Below are positions 1-12,009 of a stretch of DNA of 64,000 nucleotides, piece by piece. The notes beneath the pieces are model-generated. The model was not told the DNA's origin. It ran no database searches and saw nothing but the letters and a program-made list of their open reading frames with translations. Every line of letters starts with the position of its first letter. Positions within the stretch are counted from its first letter, which is position 1. Origin of the DNA: Halichoerus grypus (lineage: Eukaryota > Chordata > Mammalia > Carnivora > Phocidae); the NCBI RefSeq assembly GCF_964656455.1, contig NC_135714.1, positions 128,024,131 to 128,088,130 on the forward strand, written 5' to 3'. The position numbers and the translations under genes are program-made.

Positions 1-950
1 AGAGGAAAAACAGCATATATTCAATTAAAATTTTCTGCAGCTGGGATTTCTTGTACTGAAACATTTTTAATGTTCCATAAAATCCCTTCTTCTACTCCCA
101 AGGTTGCCTGGTTTTACTATACTGAGTTACATTTTTAAGATATAACAATTTCCTAATTACAGTAGTTTCCTCTATCATAAGATTAACTGTTACACTTGAG
201 CGCTGAGTTTGGCAGCTGGTTCAACTTTAATGCTTTTTACTCAGACCACACACTGTGGTATAATATTCTTTCATTTTATTCCACTGTCTCACATGAATTT
301 TATATTTCTTAATTGTCCTTTACAGTATTTTTTCTTAAAAAAAATATGGAGTCAAATGAGACATATCCTGGGACCAGGGGCTACCACACAATCAGAACTT
401 CAACTTTTCCTAATGAGCCACTCAACAATTTTAGAAAGGATAACATTCTATAAAAGATAATAAAATTGCTCAATGCCAAAGCTGGGGTTTTAATCTAAAT
501 TATTTATAAAGCAGAAAGAAAGGATTAGATATTGCTGAAACAAAAGGATTTTGCACTTGCAGTTATTTTAAATGATTTTACATGCACAGTATGTTTTTAA
601 AAGTTTACTTATCCCACATTTAGTAATAAACTCCATGGGATGTCTGGCAGAAATTCCCTGCCAGAACAGTTTACATCAACCATCTGTGTCTGCAAGAAGC
701 TTCCAGATATTCTGCCACCTGATTCACTGTCCCAACTCTTCTCACTTCTATTCACAGGCTTCTTTTCATTTTCATCGTATGCTATATCTGCCCTGAGAGG
801 AAGAAAATATTACCAAAACAATACAGTGTTACATATTCTGAAACCAAAATAAGATTGAAGAGCTTTTAACAACCAGTTCAATTTGTAATGGATTGATGAT
901 TCTCTTGCTCTTCAGAATGAGGACACATCAGCACCAGAGAATGTTTACAG
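1..950. other. AT-rich DNA with no recognised feature
   Basis: I see no repeat consensus, splice-flanked exon or RNA gene here. Reading frames of 70-83 codons occur but show no domain, composition bias or conserved motif and look like chance frames in AT-rich DNA. Confidence 0.5.
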
Positions 951-954
951 AAGG

Positions 955-1090
955 AGAGGTCTTTAGAGATTATTTGGTCCACTGCTTTCCTTTGACAGAT
1001 GAGGAAACTGAGGCCCAGAAAGTCAGAGGCTTGCCAGAGGTCCCACAAACTGACGTTGTTGAGCAAGGAGAGAACTGTAGCACAACCAAC
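955..1090 (-). mobile_element. MIR SINE fragment
   Basis: The text GACAGATGAGGAAACTGAGG followed by CCCAGAAAGTCAGAGG is the complement of the conserved MIR core (CCTCAGTTTCCTCATCTGTA). This is an old tRNA-derived SINE relic shared by mammals. The ends are approximate and the flanks have decayed. Confidence 0.8.
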
Positions 1091-1317
1091 TCCCATCAGT
1101 GCCCTTGTCAGCACATCGATCCAATTCAGGGATCCTCCGTGATTAGTGACTTCCCTTGTCCCAGGCCAAAGAGCAGCCTCTCAGTTATCACATGGCTTGG
1201 GAGAGTAGACCTACCTGCTAAGAAGGAGGACATTTCCAAATAGGACAAATCTGGCTGCCCTCAAAGGCCTCTTTTCACCAACCCCATGGCCCTGTCTTCC
1301 CTCACTCAGTACCCTAA

Positions 1318-1562
1318 ACTCTTTTTATTGAGGTATAATTGACATATTATATTAATTTCAGGTATATAATATAATGATTCAATACTTGTATATATTGTGA
1401 AATGATTACCACAATAAGTTTAATTAGCATTCATCACCTCACATAGTTACAATTTTTTTTCTTATGATAAGAACTTTAAAGATTTACTCTCTTAGCAATT
1501 TTCAAATATGCAATACAGTATTAACTATAGTCACCATGCTATATACTACATCTCCGGGACTT
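1318..1562 (-). mobile_element. Old L1 3' UTR fragment, copy 1
   Basis: It starts with TTATTGAGGTATAATTGACA and continues through GTGAAATGATTACCACAATA to ACTATAGTCACCATGCT. This reads as the complement of an old L1M-type 3' untranslated region. No poly(A) end or TSD is visible. Confidence 0.6.
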
Positions 1563-1751
1563 GACAGAGCAGTGGAAAGAACACTTTGGAGTCAAGACAC
1601 CGGGGACTCAAGTCTCAGTTCTGCTACTCTTGGGTATTTGTTACCCTATCCCTCCATTTCCTGCTCTCTAGAATGGGTTTAGTATACCCATCTCTTAGGG
1701 TCCTGTAAGATTTTAATGATCTATTTTTGGATATCTTTTTTTTTTTGCTAT

Positions 1752-1995
1752 TTTTTTCAACTTTATTGAGATATAATTGACATATAACATTGTATAGGTA
1801 TACAACAGGACTTGATAAATGTATATATTGCGAAATGATAACCACAATAAATTTAGTTAACATCCATCACTTCACATAGTTATGATTTTTTTTCTTATGA
1901 GAATTTTTAAGATCTGCTCTCTTAGTAATTCTCTAATATATGATACAATATTGTTAACTTTAGTCACAGTGCTGTACATTTCATCCCCAGAATTT
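1752..1995 (-). mobile_element. Old L1 3' UTR fragment, copy 2
   Basis: It has the same order of landmarks as the fragment about 430 bp upstream: TTATTGAGATATAATTGACA, then GCGAAATGATAACCACAATA, then TTTAGTCACAGTGCTGTACA. It is a second related antisense L1 3' UTR relic in the same orientation. The two copies are clearly diverged, so this is not a recent local duplication. Confidence 0.6.
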
Positions 1996-1999
1996 TAAT

Positions 2000-4100
2000 T
2001 TAACTTAGTGTTTTGGGATGTCTTGTATGTAGGTATTTAAATTTCTTACAGTAGCTTTAATGGAACCACAGGATTGAAATGGACATTAAAGAAGTATCTG
2101 ATTCAACTCTACAAAGAAAGCTCTAAAAGTCTACCAAGTCTCTTAATCCTCACACACAGAGACAATTCTGAAATTTCATATTGTCTTCTCACTACTTACT
2201 ACTCTCTAATCCAGCCTAATACAGGTCTACTGTGTCCAAATATCAGTTTGGAAAAATAATGACCCATTGCAACACTGCTTTCATTGATCATGATCTCCAT
2301 GTAAGAAGAGCAGAATAAGTCAATACGTTCACTAATGTATCTCATCTGTTCACTACCCAGATATTTGCCAGGTACTCAATTATTTTAGGCTCTTGGGGAG
2401 CCTCAATTATTGCAGATTTTTCAATTCTATCTTAGGACCATGCATATGAGAAGGTGAATCTATAACTTCTCTATGTAATACAGACCGAAGTCTGAAAATT
2501 CTTCACTATAAATATCTGAGTAGCCGTGAGAAGGGGAGAAAATGGTAATTGCTAAGGAAAGTAACTTTTATCTCAACCTGCCTGTACTCAAAATAAATCT
2601 CGCCTTATCACCACCCATTTTAAAACTTTCGTATTCCATCTAAGGTATATGGGTGCCTACAGGTTTAAGAGGAGCTGGGTGACAAGACAAATCTGGGTTT
2701 GGAAAAAAGCAGTTAGTATCTGCTTCACACAGAAGGTATATTAAACATAGTTTAACATACTTCTAACATTCTGCTGTCTTGAACTTTATAGGTCCCTGGA
2801 TTTATTGATTAAGACTTAGCCATTCTGAAAAATGTGGCAACAGTTGTAACAATTCCAAATTAAATTAATGCAAACACAGTAAAGAGAATTGGAGAAAGAG
2901 CTAGTTAGCTAATGAATAATTTTATAAAGTGTCAAAAGCAACTGACAAGAAAATAGTAATATTAATTAATACCAACTGGCTTCTCAAAAACTATCTAGCA
3001 GCCCCTCTCAGGAAATGTGATTACTGGGTCATAGTCCACAGATTCATGTGGCATTTGGAGTAAGTCCTGCAGCTCTCAACATTCTGGACTGCTAAGAGCC
3101 CTCAGATGGAGCAGTGATCTCACTGAGCATAAATTGTGCCAGGCCTTGAGTAACTCCTCATCTTGTACTCCCTGGAGAGATACTGCCTCCCAAAAAACTG
3201 CAAGATATAACACATTAATGTCTCAGGAGGTGGGGGTGGGGGCACACTTGGGTTTTCTGTGTTGAGATGTTAATATATGTAAGTTGAAATGTTTACAGGA
3301 AGATAATCTGGACTTTCAGAGCAAGTTAATTATCTTTTTTAAAATAACTTCTTTAATTGCAAAAGTAATGATCATTTATTGCATAGAACTTGGAGATGAT
3401 AGGAAGGCACAAAAAAAAGAAATTAAATCCACCAATAATCCCCTCCATCCTGAAATGACCACTCTAACAATTGTTTGTGAATTTTGCAAGGTGGTTGAAC
3501 CAGGACCATGATGGGAAAGGGGTAACTTTGACTGAGTCAGATGTGCAATGATGCTCAGGACAAGAAGAAAGGGGTTTTAAAAAAAATTTTTAAGAAAGCA
3601 AAACTTTAAGGGTTATTTTGACAAAAACTAGGTCGAACACTGCAAGAGATTTTCACACCATGACTGTCACACTCAACCAGCTAGTGGGACAGACACTGAA
3701 ACATTCACTTTGTATTCTTAGCACCAAACACACCTGAAAAGAAGGAAGAAAGGAAATCCTTGCTGTTCCTCACTCTGGAGGACCTGCCTGAAACAGAATG
3801 CCTGTCTGGGATTTTTCCAGTTAAGATTCATATTCTACACCATTTTTGCTTTCTCAGTCCAGAGCATCTTAATACATAGCATGCTATCCTTAAAGCAGTC
3901 TCACTGCCACCCTGCCCTTGTTTTCAAATGACATCTCTCTCTTTGAGGTTTTCCCAGAGCCCTCCCTGCTATTGAATGTTGCATACATCACATACTCCCT
4001 ATTTTAAGTCAGAAAATCACAAACGTACTCCAAAGTTGGGAGATATTTGTTCAGCCATTTTCTCACAATATCATAGCAAACAGAAATAGGTAACGGTGGT
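2000..4100. other. Unannotated stretch without recognised genes
   Basis: No convincing repeat family or coding signal was found. The part near 3340-3480 (TTGCAAAAGTAATGATCATT and onwards) has the feel of an old interspersed repeat that I cannot name. A G-rich patch lies at 3228-3241. Confidence 0.4.
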
Positions 4101-4190
4101 TGAGTTCAGTTCAGTGCAACAAATATTGATTATGTACAATGTGCCAGCAACTATCCTAGTATGAGTATATAAAAAGAAATGCATTCTCCC

Positions 4191-4246
4191 AAACTATGGA
4201 GAAAGTCCAAATATCCATCAGCTGATGAATGAATAAAGAAGATGTG

Positions 4247-4277
<31 letters not shown>

Positions 4278-4735
4278 CAAATACATACATGCATGCCTAC
4301 TTACATACACAAAATGGAATATTACTCAGCCATCAAAAAGAATGAAATCTTGCCATTTGCAACAACATGGATGGAGCTAGAGTGTATTATGCTAAGTGAA
4401 ATAAGTCAGTCAGAGAAAGACAAATACCATAGGATCTCACTCGTATGTGGAATTTAAGAAAGAAAATAGATGAACATATGGGAAGAGGGAAAAGAAAAAA
4501 AGGAGAGGAAAACAAACCATATGAGAGTCTTAAAAATAGAGAACAAACTGAGGGTTGATGGAGGGAGGTGGGTGGGGGATGGGCTAGGTGGGGGATGGAC
4601 ATTGAAGAGGACACTTGTTGTTGTGATGAGCACTGGGTGTTGTATGTAAGTGGTGAATCACTGAATTCTACTCCTGAAACCAATATTGCACCATATGTTA
4701 ACTAACTAAAATTTAAATAAAAAATAAATAAAAAT
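4191..4735 (+). mobile_element. 5'-truncated L1 3' end with TSD
   Basis: This is the end of L1 ORF2 plus 3' UTR. Frame-like remnants include the stretch giving KMEYYSAIKKNEILPFATTW at about 4311-4370, a well-known part of the ORF2 C terminus. It ends in an A-rich AAATAAAAAATAAATAAAAAT tail. AAATGCATTCTCCC occurs immediately before (4177-4190) and after (4736-4749), a 14-bp target-site duplication. An (AT)n run lies at 4251-4277. Confidence 0.9.
4251..4277. repeat. (AT)n microsatellite
   Basis: Thirteen to fourteen uninterrupted AT units lie inside the L1 tail. This is likely length-polymorphic. Confidence 0.9.
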
Positions 4736-4964
4736 AAATGCATTCTCCCTGCCCCTGAAAATCTCACAGTCTGAAGAGGGGACGTGGGCACAAAAATTAT
4801 TTTTGTATAAGTGTGTATTAAGTACAAGTGTTTCTGGTACATGGAAGACGGAAAAGGGGCATTATATTAACTTCTTTCAGTTAACTTTTTCTTCTTTATA
4901 AAACTTACTCCTTGGTTTCTTTGGTTTTGAACTTTTTGGTTTGAAATTATTTTTAATTCATTAA

Positions 4965-5140
4965 GTACTTATTGTATATGGTGGGCATTGTGTTTTTTAT
5001 AGACATTCCCTCAACTCTCAACAACCCTGTGCAATAAACATTACTTCCACATTTTAAAGATGAAGAAACTAAAACTCAGAGATTAGGTAAGTTGTCCCAA
5101 AGTATAGAATTAGTTAAATGACAAAGTTAATATTTAAATA
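4965..5140 (-). mobile_element. MIR SINE relic
   Basis: ATTTTAAAGATGAAGAAACT followed by AAAACTCAGAGATTAGGTAA is a diverged complement of the MIR core. The preceding CTCAACAACCCTGTGCAATA matches the region upstream in the same orientation. Confidence 0.65.
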
Positions 5141-5149
5141 GCAGTCTGT

Positions 5150-6560
5150 CTCCAAAATTCATTGTCTTTCCATGTAAACATGATGCTCTCATATAAATAT
5201 AGTAGATCATGATTAGAATGGCCATCACCTCTATTTGAAAAAGTGGTAAGTTTGAGTCCAGATGCAGTATCACAGTCCTCAATCTTGCTTTTTTCAGGAT
5301 CATGTTTATCTGAGCCCACTGAAGTATTTATTATTAACTCAGTCTCACACATTCCATTTCTTAATATGTAACCATGTTACAAAGGTAGTTCATTTAGGGA
5401 TATCAAAATCAAATAATTACAGAAGAAAAGTATGCTTAGTGTGCTTTGATTGTGTAATCTCCCTCAATTAACAATTTCCAATGAGTCACCATTGCCTTTA
5501 AGAAAGATTTCTATCTAAAACATAAACCCTAGCAATCAAGACCCTGTCATAATCTCTCCCACCTCCACTGTGAAGCCTGTCTATACAAAGTCCATTTTAA
5601 ACCCTCTTCCTCCTTAGATAAAATTATTTATCAGGAACTTCTCACTTACTATACACTACTCAATAGAGACAAAGTTCCAATATACAAATGTTTGAATTAT
5701 TAATGTCAATATAAGGAAAACAATTTTATTTGATAATGTTACAAAATGACAAAAATATGTGTCATTTTCATTCCAGCCATCTATATTTAACTAATTTAAG
5801 AGAAACAAATGAGACTTTATTAAAAATTCAATTTTGTTGTATTCTGCCTCCAGACTAAAGAATTTTTAGGTTTCTCTCTCTTAGGATTAAGTTCAAATCA
5901 AATAAAATTTTTATTTGATCAGGACAATAATGTTACAACTACAATGATTTTGAGTTGATCCACAGTGTTCTCTTGTTTTAAAAAAAATTTTTATGTGTAC
6001 TATAGAACATTAGAAAATATAGACAAGCAAAATTGAAATTAAAATGTCATGTTCCTATACCAAGAGACTACTATCTTAACCTTTCATGCATATCCATGTT
6101 CTGTGTGAGAATATGTGTCTCAAAATTCATGTTTTGAATACTCAGATAAAAAAATTGTGTTTCTTTATTATTAAATAAAATCTATTAATCATATTTTGTG
6201 TCTGTGTTAATGAGGAAGTAAACTCTAGTAGAGAGTGTCAGAGAGGGAGCTGATGAGCATAAGAGAAAGAGACTTGAACTTCTAAAGAGATATAAAATCA
6301 TTTGAGAGTGAATTGCTCTCTTTTACAGATAACTTCATGACCATCCACAGATTCTGCTTAGCAACACAGCTGGAGGTTGCTAGTCTAGACAAGTTAGATA
6401 AGAATGTCCACATTGCTTCTCAACCAAAATGGGAATGTTTTCTAAACACTGCAGAACATGAAGAAGCATGGAGAAGTCTAAAGTAGAAAAGGAAACCATT
6501 CTTTCTATAGTTCCAGTTTTTAAATGGTGATAAAATTGGTCCCTTCCTTTTTGCCTGGCC
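5150..6560. other. AT-rich stretch without recognised genes
   Basis: I see no supported feature. The section near 5495-5620 has a vague L2-like flavour (GACCCTGTCATAATCTCTCC), and 6000-6130 resembles an unnamed old repeat. Neither is strong enough to call. Confidence 0.4.
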
Positions 6561-6564
6561 TTCT

Positions 6565-6765
6565 TTAAGCACCTTACATGTATTAAAGCATTTTATACTC
6601 ACACAAACCCTATGAAATCAATACTACTATACCTTCTTGCACAATGAGAAAAATGAGGCACAGAAAAGCTAAGTGACTTACCCATGGTCACACTGCTAGT
6701 TAATAAAGGGTCAGGAATCAAGTTCTGGCAGTCTGGCTGTAGAGCCTAATCTCTAGCAACTACTC
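6565..6765 (-). mobile_element. MIR SINE
   Basis: CACTTACATG-like and CACACAAACCCTATGAAATC stretches lead into AATGAGGCACAGAAAAGCTA and AGTGACTTACCCATGGTCAC. This is a long, well-preserved complement of MIR. Confidence 0.8.
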
Positions 6766-7085
6766 TATTTTACTTTTTTTAACTATTAGATTCTCTGAAC
6801 GTCAAACAGAGGAATGGGAAGAAGAAAATACCTGCAGGAAAATATTTCGGACAAAGGTAAGGGATCATAGTTCTCCAAACTAAGTGGACAACTTTGAAGT
6901 ACAAAGCCTATAATAATTTGTTAGAGAACTTCCCTGACAGAGAACAAACAGAGGAGATGGTTTTAAATGAGTAATATCAAAGATACATTATCTTTGCAAG
7001 ACTGCAACTCCAGAATATAGCCCTGACCCTTCCATAGTACAAATCTCCCACAAATAGCTGGTCCAAGATGAACCGTCCTCATTCA

Positions 7086-7270
7086 TTTTTTTTTTAATTT
7101 GTCAGAGAGAGAGAGAAAGAGAGCACAAGGAGGGGGGAGTGGCAGAGGCAGACGGAGAAGTAGACTCCTTGCCGGGCAAGGAGCCCGATGTGGGACTCGA
7201 TCCCAGGACCCTGGGATCAGGACCTGAGCCGAAGGCAGACGCTTAACTGACTGAGCCACCCAGGTACCCC
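7086..7270 (-). mobile_element. CAN SINE
   Basis: The + strand reads poly(T), a GAGAGA tract, then GATCCCAGGACCCTGGGATC and GACTGAGCCACCCAGGTACC, so the element is reversed. Flanks TCCTCATTCAT and TCCTCACTCAA form an imperfect TSD. Confidence 0.9.
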
Positions 7271-7466
7271 GAAACTTCCTCACTCAAACATTATCAATAG
7301 ATCCACCACTAGATCTATACTAAGGTACTGCATTAAAAAGGGGGGGGAATCACACATGAAGCTCAACCACTGAATAAATGTGGCCATGGAGCCAATGAAA
7401 ATTGTGACCAAAACACTCTATGGCATCAAAAAAAAAGCTTAAAGAAGTAATAAAGACTTTTATACA

Positions 7467-8182
7467 ATAAGAACCATATGACCTCACTGATATGAGGAAT
7501 TCTTTTTTTTTTTTTTTTTTTTTAAAGATTTTATTTATTTATTTGACAGAGAGAGACACAGCGAGAGAGGGAACACAAGCAGGGGGAGTGGGAGAGGGAG
7601 AAGCAGGCCTCCCGCGGAGCAGGGAGCCCGATGCGGGGCTTGATCCCAGGACTCTGGGATCATGACCTGAGCCGAAGGCAGACACTTAACGACTGAGCCA
7701 CCCAGGCGCCCCGATATGAGGAATTCTTAATCTCAGGAAACAAACTGAGGGTTGCTGGAGTGGTGGGGGGTGGGAGGGACGGGGTGGCTGGGTGATAGAC
7801 ATGGGGGAGGGTATGTGCTATGGTGAGCACTGTGAATTATGTAAGACTGTTGAATCAGAGACCTGTACCTCTGAAACAAATAATACATTATATGTTAAAA
7901 AAAGAAGAAGAAGATAGGAGGAAGGGAAAAATGAAGGCGGGGGAAATCGGAGGGGGAGACGAACCATGAGAGACCATGAACTCTGAGAAACAAACTGAGG
8001 GTTCTAGCGGGGAGGGGGGTGGGGGGATGGGTTAGCCTGGTGATGGGTATTAAAGAGGGCATGTACTGAATGGAGCACTAGGTGTTATACGCAAACAATG
8101 AATCATGGAACACTACATCAAAAACTAATGATGTAATGTATGGTGATTAACATAACATAATAAAAATATATATATATAAGAA
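7467..8182 (+). mobile_element. 5'-truncated carnivoran L1 3' end, carrying a SINE
   Basis: The piece CCATATGACCTCACTGATAT (7474 on) continues after the inserted SINE as GGAATTCTTAATCTCAGG and CAAACTGAGGGTTGCTGGAG. It runs to AAAACTAATGATGTAATGTA and an AT-rich tail. The same 3' UTR recurs at 21.8, 49.1 and 52.9 kb. ATAAGAA occurs at both borders (7467-7473 and 8176-8182), a weak 7-bp candidate TSD. A G-rich polypurine tract lies at 8010-8030. Confidence 0.85.
7505..7712 (-). mobile_element. Full-length CAN SINE inserted in L1
   Basis: It starts with a long poly(T), then AAAGATTTTATTTATTTATT, GAGAGAGACACAGCGAGAGA and CCCAGGCGCCCC at the right end. GATATGAGGAATTCTT flanks it on both sides (7489-7504, 7713-7728), a perfect 16-bp TSD cut from the host L1. 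It is one of the least diverged SINEs here and so probably among the youngest. Confidence 0.97.
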
Positions 8183-8921
8183 TTCAAAGCAAAGATCCAA
8201 GAGTTTAGAAAAGTTGTAAAGATACCAGAAAAAAAGATGAAAATGTCCTGGCAAATCTTAAGAAAGAAGTAAAAGAAGAAAATAAACCACCATGGAAATG
8301 AAGAATTGTTTTGAGACAATAAGACACTGCTGGAAACACAGTAAGAGACACAGAAGACAGGAATGAGAAGGGGGGGGGGGTACTGCCAAAGGGAAAAAAA
8401 TAATTGAGAGAATATGGCTGATATTAAAGACAAAGGAGATCCACCATCAGTGTTTGGTGCCTGCCTCTAAATAAGAGAAATGAATTAATTTTTTTAAAGT
8501 TTTAAGTCAAAAAACAATGAATTAATCAAAGAAGATTTAAATCTAAAAACCGAAAGATACACTCGGCCTAGGAAAAATTAACATACAAATCTTAACACTC
8601 AAAATATCCAAGTAAAATGAAAGGACTTCAAATAAAGAATTCTTTATGCAGTGAGGCAGGAAAGAACAAGCCATGTATAGGTAAAAATTCAGGCTCAACT
8701 TAGACTTCTCCTCAGCAACATTCAACACAAATACATGATTGGGGAATACCTGAAAAATCCTAAAGAAAGAAAATGTAACCCAAGGATTTAATCCTAGTCA
8801 AATAAGCCTCAAGTAGAAAGATAACAGAAAATTCAAAGAATACATTTCTCCCTGAGCCCTTCTGAAAGATGCTATTAGAGAACAAACTGCAACCAACTGA
8901 GAGATGAATAAAGAATTTCCA

Positions 8922-9100
8922 GGGACACCTGGGTGGCTCACTTGATTAAGCGTCTGCCTTTGCCTCAGGTCATGACCTTGGGGTCCTGGGATCAAGCCCC
9001 ACATCCTTAACAGGGAGCCCACTTCTCCCTCTGCCCCTCCGCCCTGCTCATGCTTTCTCTGTGTCTCAAATAAATAAATAAAATCTTAAAAAAAAAAAAA
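8922..9100 (+). mobile_element. CAN SINE
   Basis: GGGACACCTGGGTGGCTCAC at the 5' end, GGTCCTGGGATCAAGCCCCA in the core, and an AAATAAATAAATAAAATC tail with A14. The flanks GAATTTCCA and AAATTCCAA are an imperfect TSD. Confidence 0.92.
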
Positions 9101-9297
9101 ATTCCAATTAAAGAACTGACAATGGAGCATTGACTGTAGCCATAGGACTAAGACTAAAGTAAGTCTTGGTATTATGATGCCGAAAGCCAAAAGAATTTAT
9201 TTTAAGTGAATTAGTCAAGTAATATATAGTACACTTAAACACTTAGAAAAAAATGTGAACAACTAAAACCAAATGGTTGGGTAAAAGTAGTCAGAGG

Positions 9298-9517
9298 TGG
9301 AATGACTGGTGGCTCAGTCAGTTGAGCGTCTGCCTTGGGCTCAGGTCATGATCCTGGGGTCCTGGGATCAAGTCCTGCATCAGGCTCCTTGCTCAACAGG
9401 GAGCCTGCTTCCCCCTCTGCCTGCAGCTTCCCCCTCTGCCTGCAGCTTCCCCCACTTGTGCTCTCTTTCTCTCTGTCTCTTTCTGACAAATAAGTAAATA
9501 AAACCTTTAAAAAAAAA
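9298..9517 (+). mobile_element. CAN SINE with internal 19-bp duplication
   Basis: GGTGGCTCAGTCAGTTGAGC and GGTCATGATCCTGGGGTCCT identify the family. The TSD AAAAGTAGTCAGAGG is at 9283-9297 and 9514-9528. The pyrimidine-rich 3' half carries 2.5 copies of a 19-bp unit starting GCTTCCCCC (9407-9453), not seen in the other copies. Confidence 0.93.
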
Positions 9518-10820
9518 GTAGTCAGAGGAAATGGAAATGGAAATCCACTCATTTTGTCATTGCTTGTAGTACAGAGTCAAGAGATATTTCCTAAAGAAAT
9601 AGATGATTGAGTATTTAATAAAGTTTTAATTACAAAAGTAACAACATTTCCTTTCAAAACAAACCTTTCAAATTATCAAAAGAAACACTCAGAAAGCAAA
9701 AGCAGACCATTTCTGAATATTTTAAGCTATAGAAACAGAGTGAAACATAAAACAAAGAACAGAACTAACAAATACGTCGGATAGGGAAACTCACTTGTTA
9801 AAAAAAACAGGGATGAAAAAGTCTGATTGGACTCAACAATATGCTGAGAGATAAGAGAAACAATTTAAAAGTGATTCAAAAAGGCTGGGAGTAAAATAAT
9901 GAACAAAAATATGCCAGACAAATGTAAACATAAAGAAAGAAGGGGTCATGATTTTAATAGTCAGACCCAGTTGGATTCAAGGTTAATATTTAACCAATAC
10001 AAGAGGCTATTTTGTCATAATACAGGATACAGTCACAGTGAACATCTGCAATAACGAGTACCTATGGCACCTCATAACCAATCATCAACTTGCACTAAGC
10101 AAAAGTATGAGGCACTGTAAGAAGAAATATATTAATGGTAGTAGATTTTAATTCATCTCTCCCAAATTATGAAAGCCCAAGTGAACAAAAAGAAGTAAGA
10201 ATTTAGAAAAACAAAGCATACCTGATAAGATAGATATATTCGTTATATTAGAAAAAAAAAAACCACTCTATGCCCTGAAAAGAGATAATAAACTCAGTTT
10301 GCGAATGTCCATGAAACAATCACACTAAAAACAAAATAAAACATAAAGTTTCTATAATAGGCCACAGAATAAAAGTGAATAAATTCCAAAGGAAAAAAAA
10401 GTGTAAATAGTATTCTCTGATCATATGATATAAAACTAGAAATGAAAACACAACAGGCATATGAAGAGAAGAACAGAAAATGAAATAGAATACAATGTCC
10501 AAAATTAAACCAAATATATACAAAAATTAACAAAGTGGCATTTCAAAAGAGTGGGTGAAAACGAATTACTTGATAAGTACTGTTGGAACAATACTAGCCA
10601 TCTAGAAAATAAATAAAATAGGAGCCTGTGGCGTCCACTACCAACTATTCCTCAATATCCATTCTTCTTTCTGATTATAAACAGTTTATATGAAAGGAAA
10701 TGTTAATAACTTAAACATATGAAAGCTGCTCAGTCTTCTTATAAGAGAAATACAAATTAAAGCTACAAAGAGGTATCATTTTCCACCTATTAGACTGACA
10801 AAAATCAAAAACTTTGATAT

Positions 10821-11020
10821 AGGGGCGCCTGGGTGGCTCAGTCGTTAAGCGTCTGCCTTCAGCTCAGGTCATGATCCCAGGGTCCTGGGATCGAGCCCCG
10901 CATCAGGCTCCCTGCTCCGCGTGAAGCCTGCTTCTCCCTCTCCTACTGCCCCCTGCTTGTTTCCTTCTCTCACTTTGTCTCTCTCTGTCAAATAAATAAA
11001 TAAAATCTTAAAAAAAAAAA
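10821..11020 (+). mobile_element. Full-length CAN SINE
   Basis: GGGGCGCCTGGGTGGCTCAG at the start and AATAAATAAATAAAATCTTA plus poly(A) at the end. Flanks AAACTTTGATA and AAACTTCGATA form a TSD with one substitution. It sits inside the degraded L1. Confidence 0.95.
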
Positions 11021-11639
11021 AAACTTCGATACATTCTTTGTGCAAGATTTTGAGGAATAGGTAGTTACATATTGCTAAGTGTAAATTAATACAACTTATA
11101 CAGAGAGCAGTTTAACAATATTTATCAAAAATACAAAAGCACACACCTTTGACTCAGAAATTCCCCTTCCAGAAATTTCTTCTACATGTGAACATTTGCT
11201 AAATGATACGCTTACAAGGATATTCATTGTTGTATTATTTGGAAAGACTGGAAAGGACCTAAATGCTCATCACTTAGAGCTGGTTAAATAAATACAGTAT
11301 ATTTATACACTGGAATCATATATAGCTATTAAAAAGAACTCCCTACATACTGATAGGGAATAAAAAGAAATACATTGTTGGGTGAAGGAGTGCAGAAAAA
11401 TATGCGCATTATAATTCTTGTGTTTGAAAAAGCAAAGAATATGTATGTGTATGTAAATGTATATATTTGTTTCTGTAACGAATATTTTTTGAAGTACACA
11501 CAAAAACTCATAACCATAGTTTGCCTCCAGGGAGAAGAATCTGGCTAGAAGAGAAGTAGAGAATTACCCTTACAATTCACACCTCTGTGCATGTTTTTAA
11601 CATTTCAAATGTTCATATAGTACCTTAATTAATTAGGTT

Positions 11640-12009
11640 TGAATGAAAGAGAAGAAAAAGGACATTCTCACACAATGAAAAAGATTCAAAAAATATATAG
11701 TTTATAATCTCTATTTACATATAATCTCTATTTGCATTTACATGTAATAGAGATTATTATATAGAGTCTGGGCTAACATAAAGGATATTTAGACTTTCAA
11801 TCTCAGGCAACATCCTAGATAAAGAGTTGAAAGATTTAAATTAGATAGCTCTATAAAATGAATTGTTGCAACAGACCAAATGTTAAAATAATTTATTAAT
11901 AATTGAAATTTAAAATAAAGGGATGATGTTCATTTCATTATATAAAAGCAATAGTGACAGCAATTCCAAAATAGCCTCAACGTTCTTTCATTTAAAGAAA
12001 ATCAGTAAA
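11640..12009. other. AT-rich stretch without recognised feature
   Basis: Nothing supportable. A short local repeat of ATAATCTCTATTT units at 11704-11755 is the only pattern. Confidence 0.4.

Larger units (their letters stand above)
4105..4860 (-). mobile_element. L2 3' end relic, split by an L1
   Basis: The left part (CAACAAATATTGATTATGTACA, then GTGCCAGCAACTATCCTAG) is the complement of the L2 3' end. The right part resumes at about 4736 with CATTCTCCCTGCCCCTGAAA and CTCACAGTCTG, which matches the next part of L2 (complement of CTCCATGAGGGCAGGGA). The L1 at 4191-4735 interrupts it. Confidence 0.5.
8460..11640 (+). mobile_element. Highly degraded old L1 (L1ME-like)
   Basis: From about 10700 to 11600 the text follows the L1 ORF2 C-terminal region: ACATATGAAAGCTGCTCAGT, GAGAAATACAAATTAAAGCT, AAAGACTGGAAAGGACCTAA and TTATACACTGGAATCATATA. 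Upstream, 10360-10460 resembles a mid-ORF2 stretch (TATTCTCTGATCATATGATA, then AAAACTAGAAATGAAAACAC). Large parts between 8460 and 10300 are only loosely similar and could be a different relic. Three SINEs interrupt the span. Confidence 0.45.
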
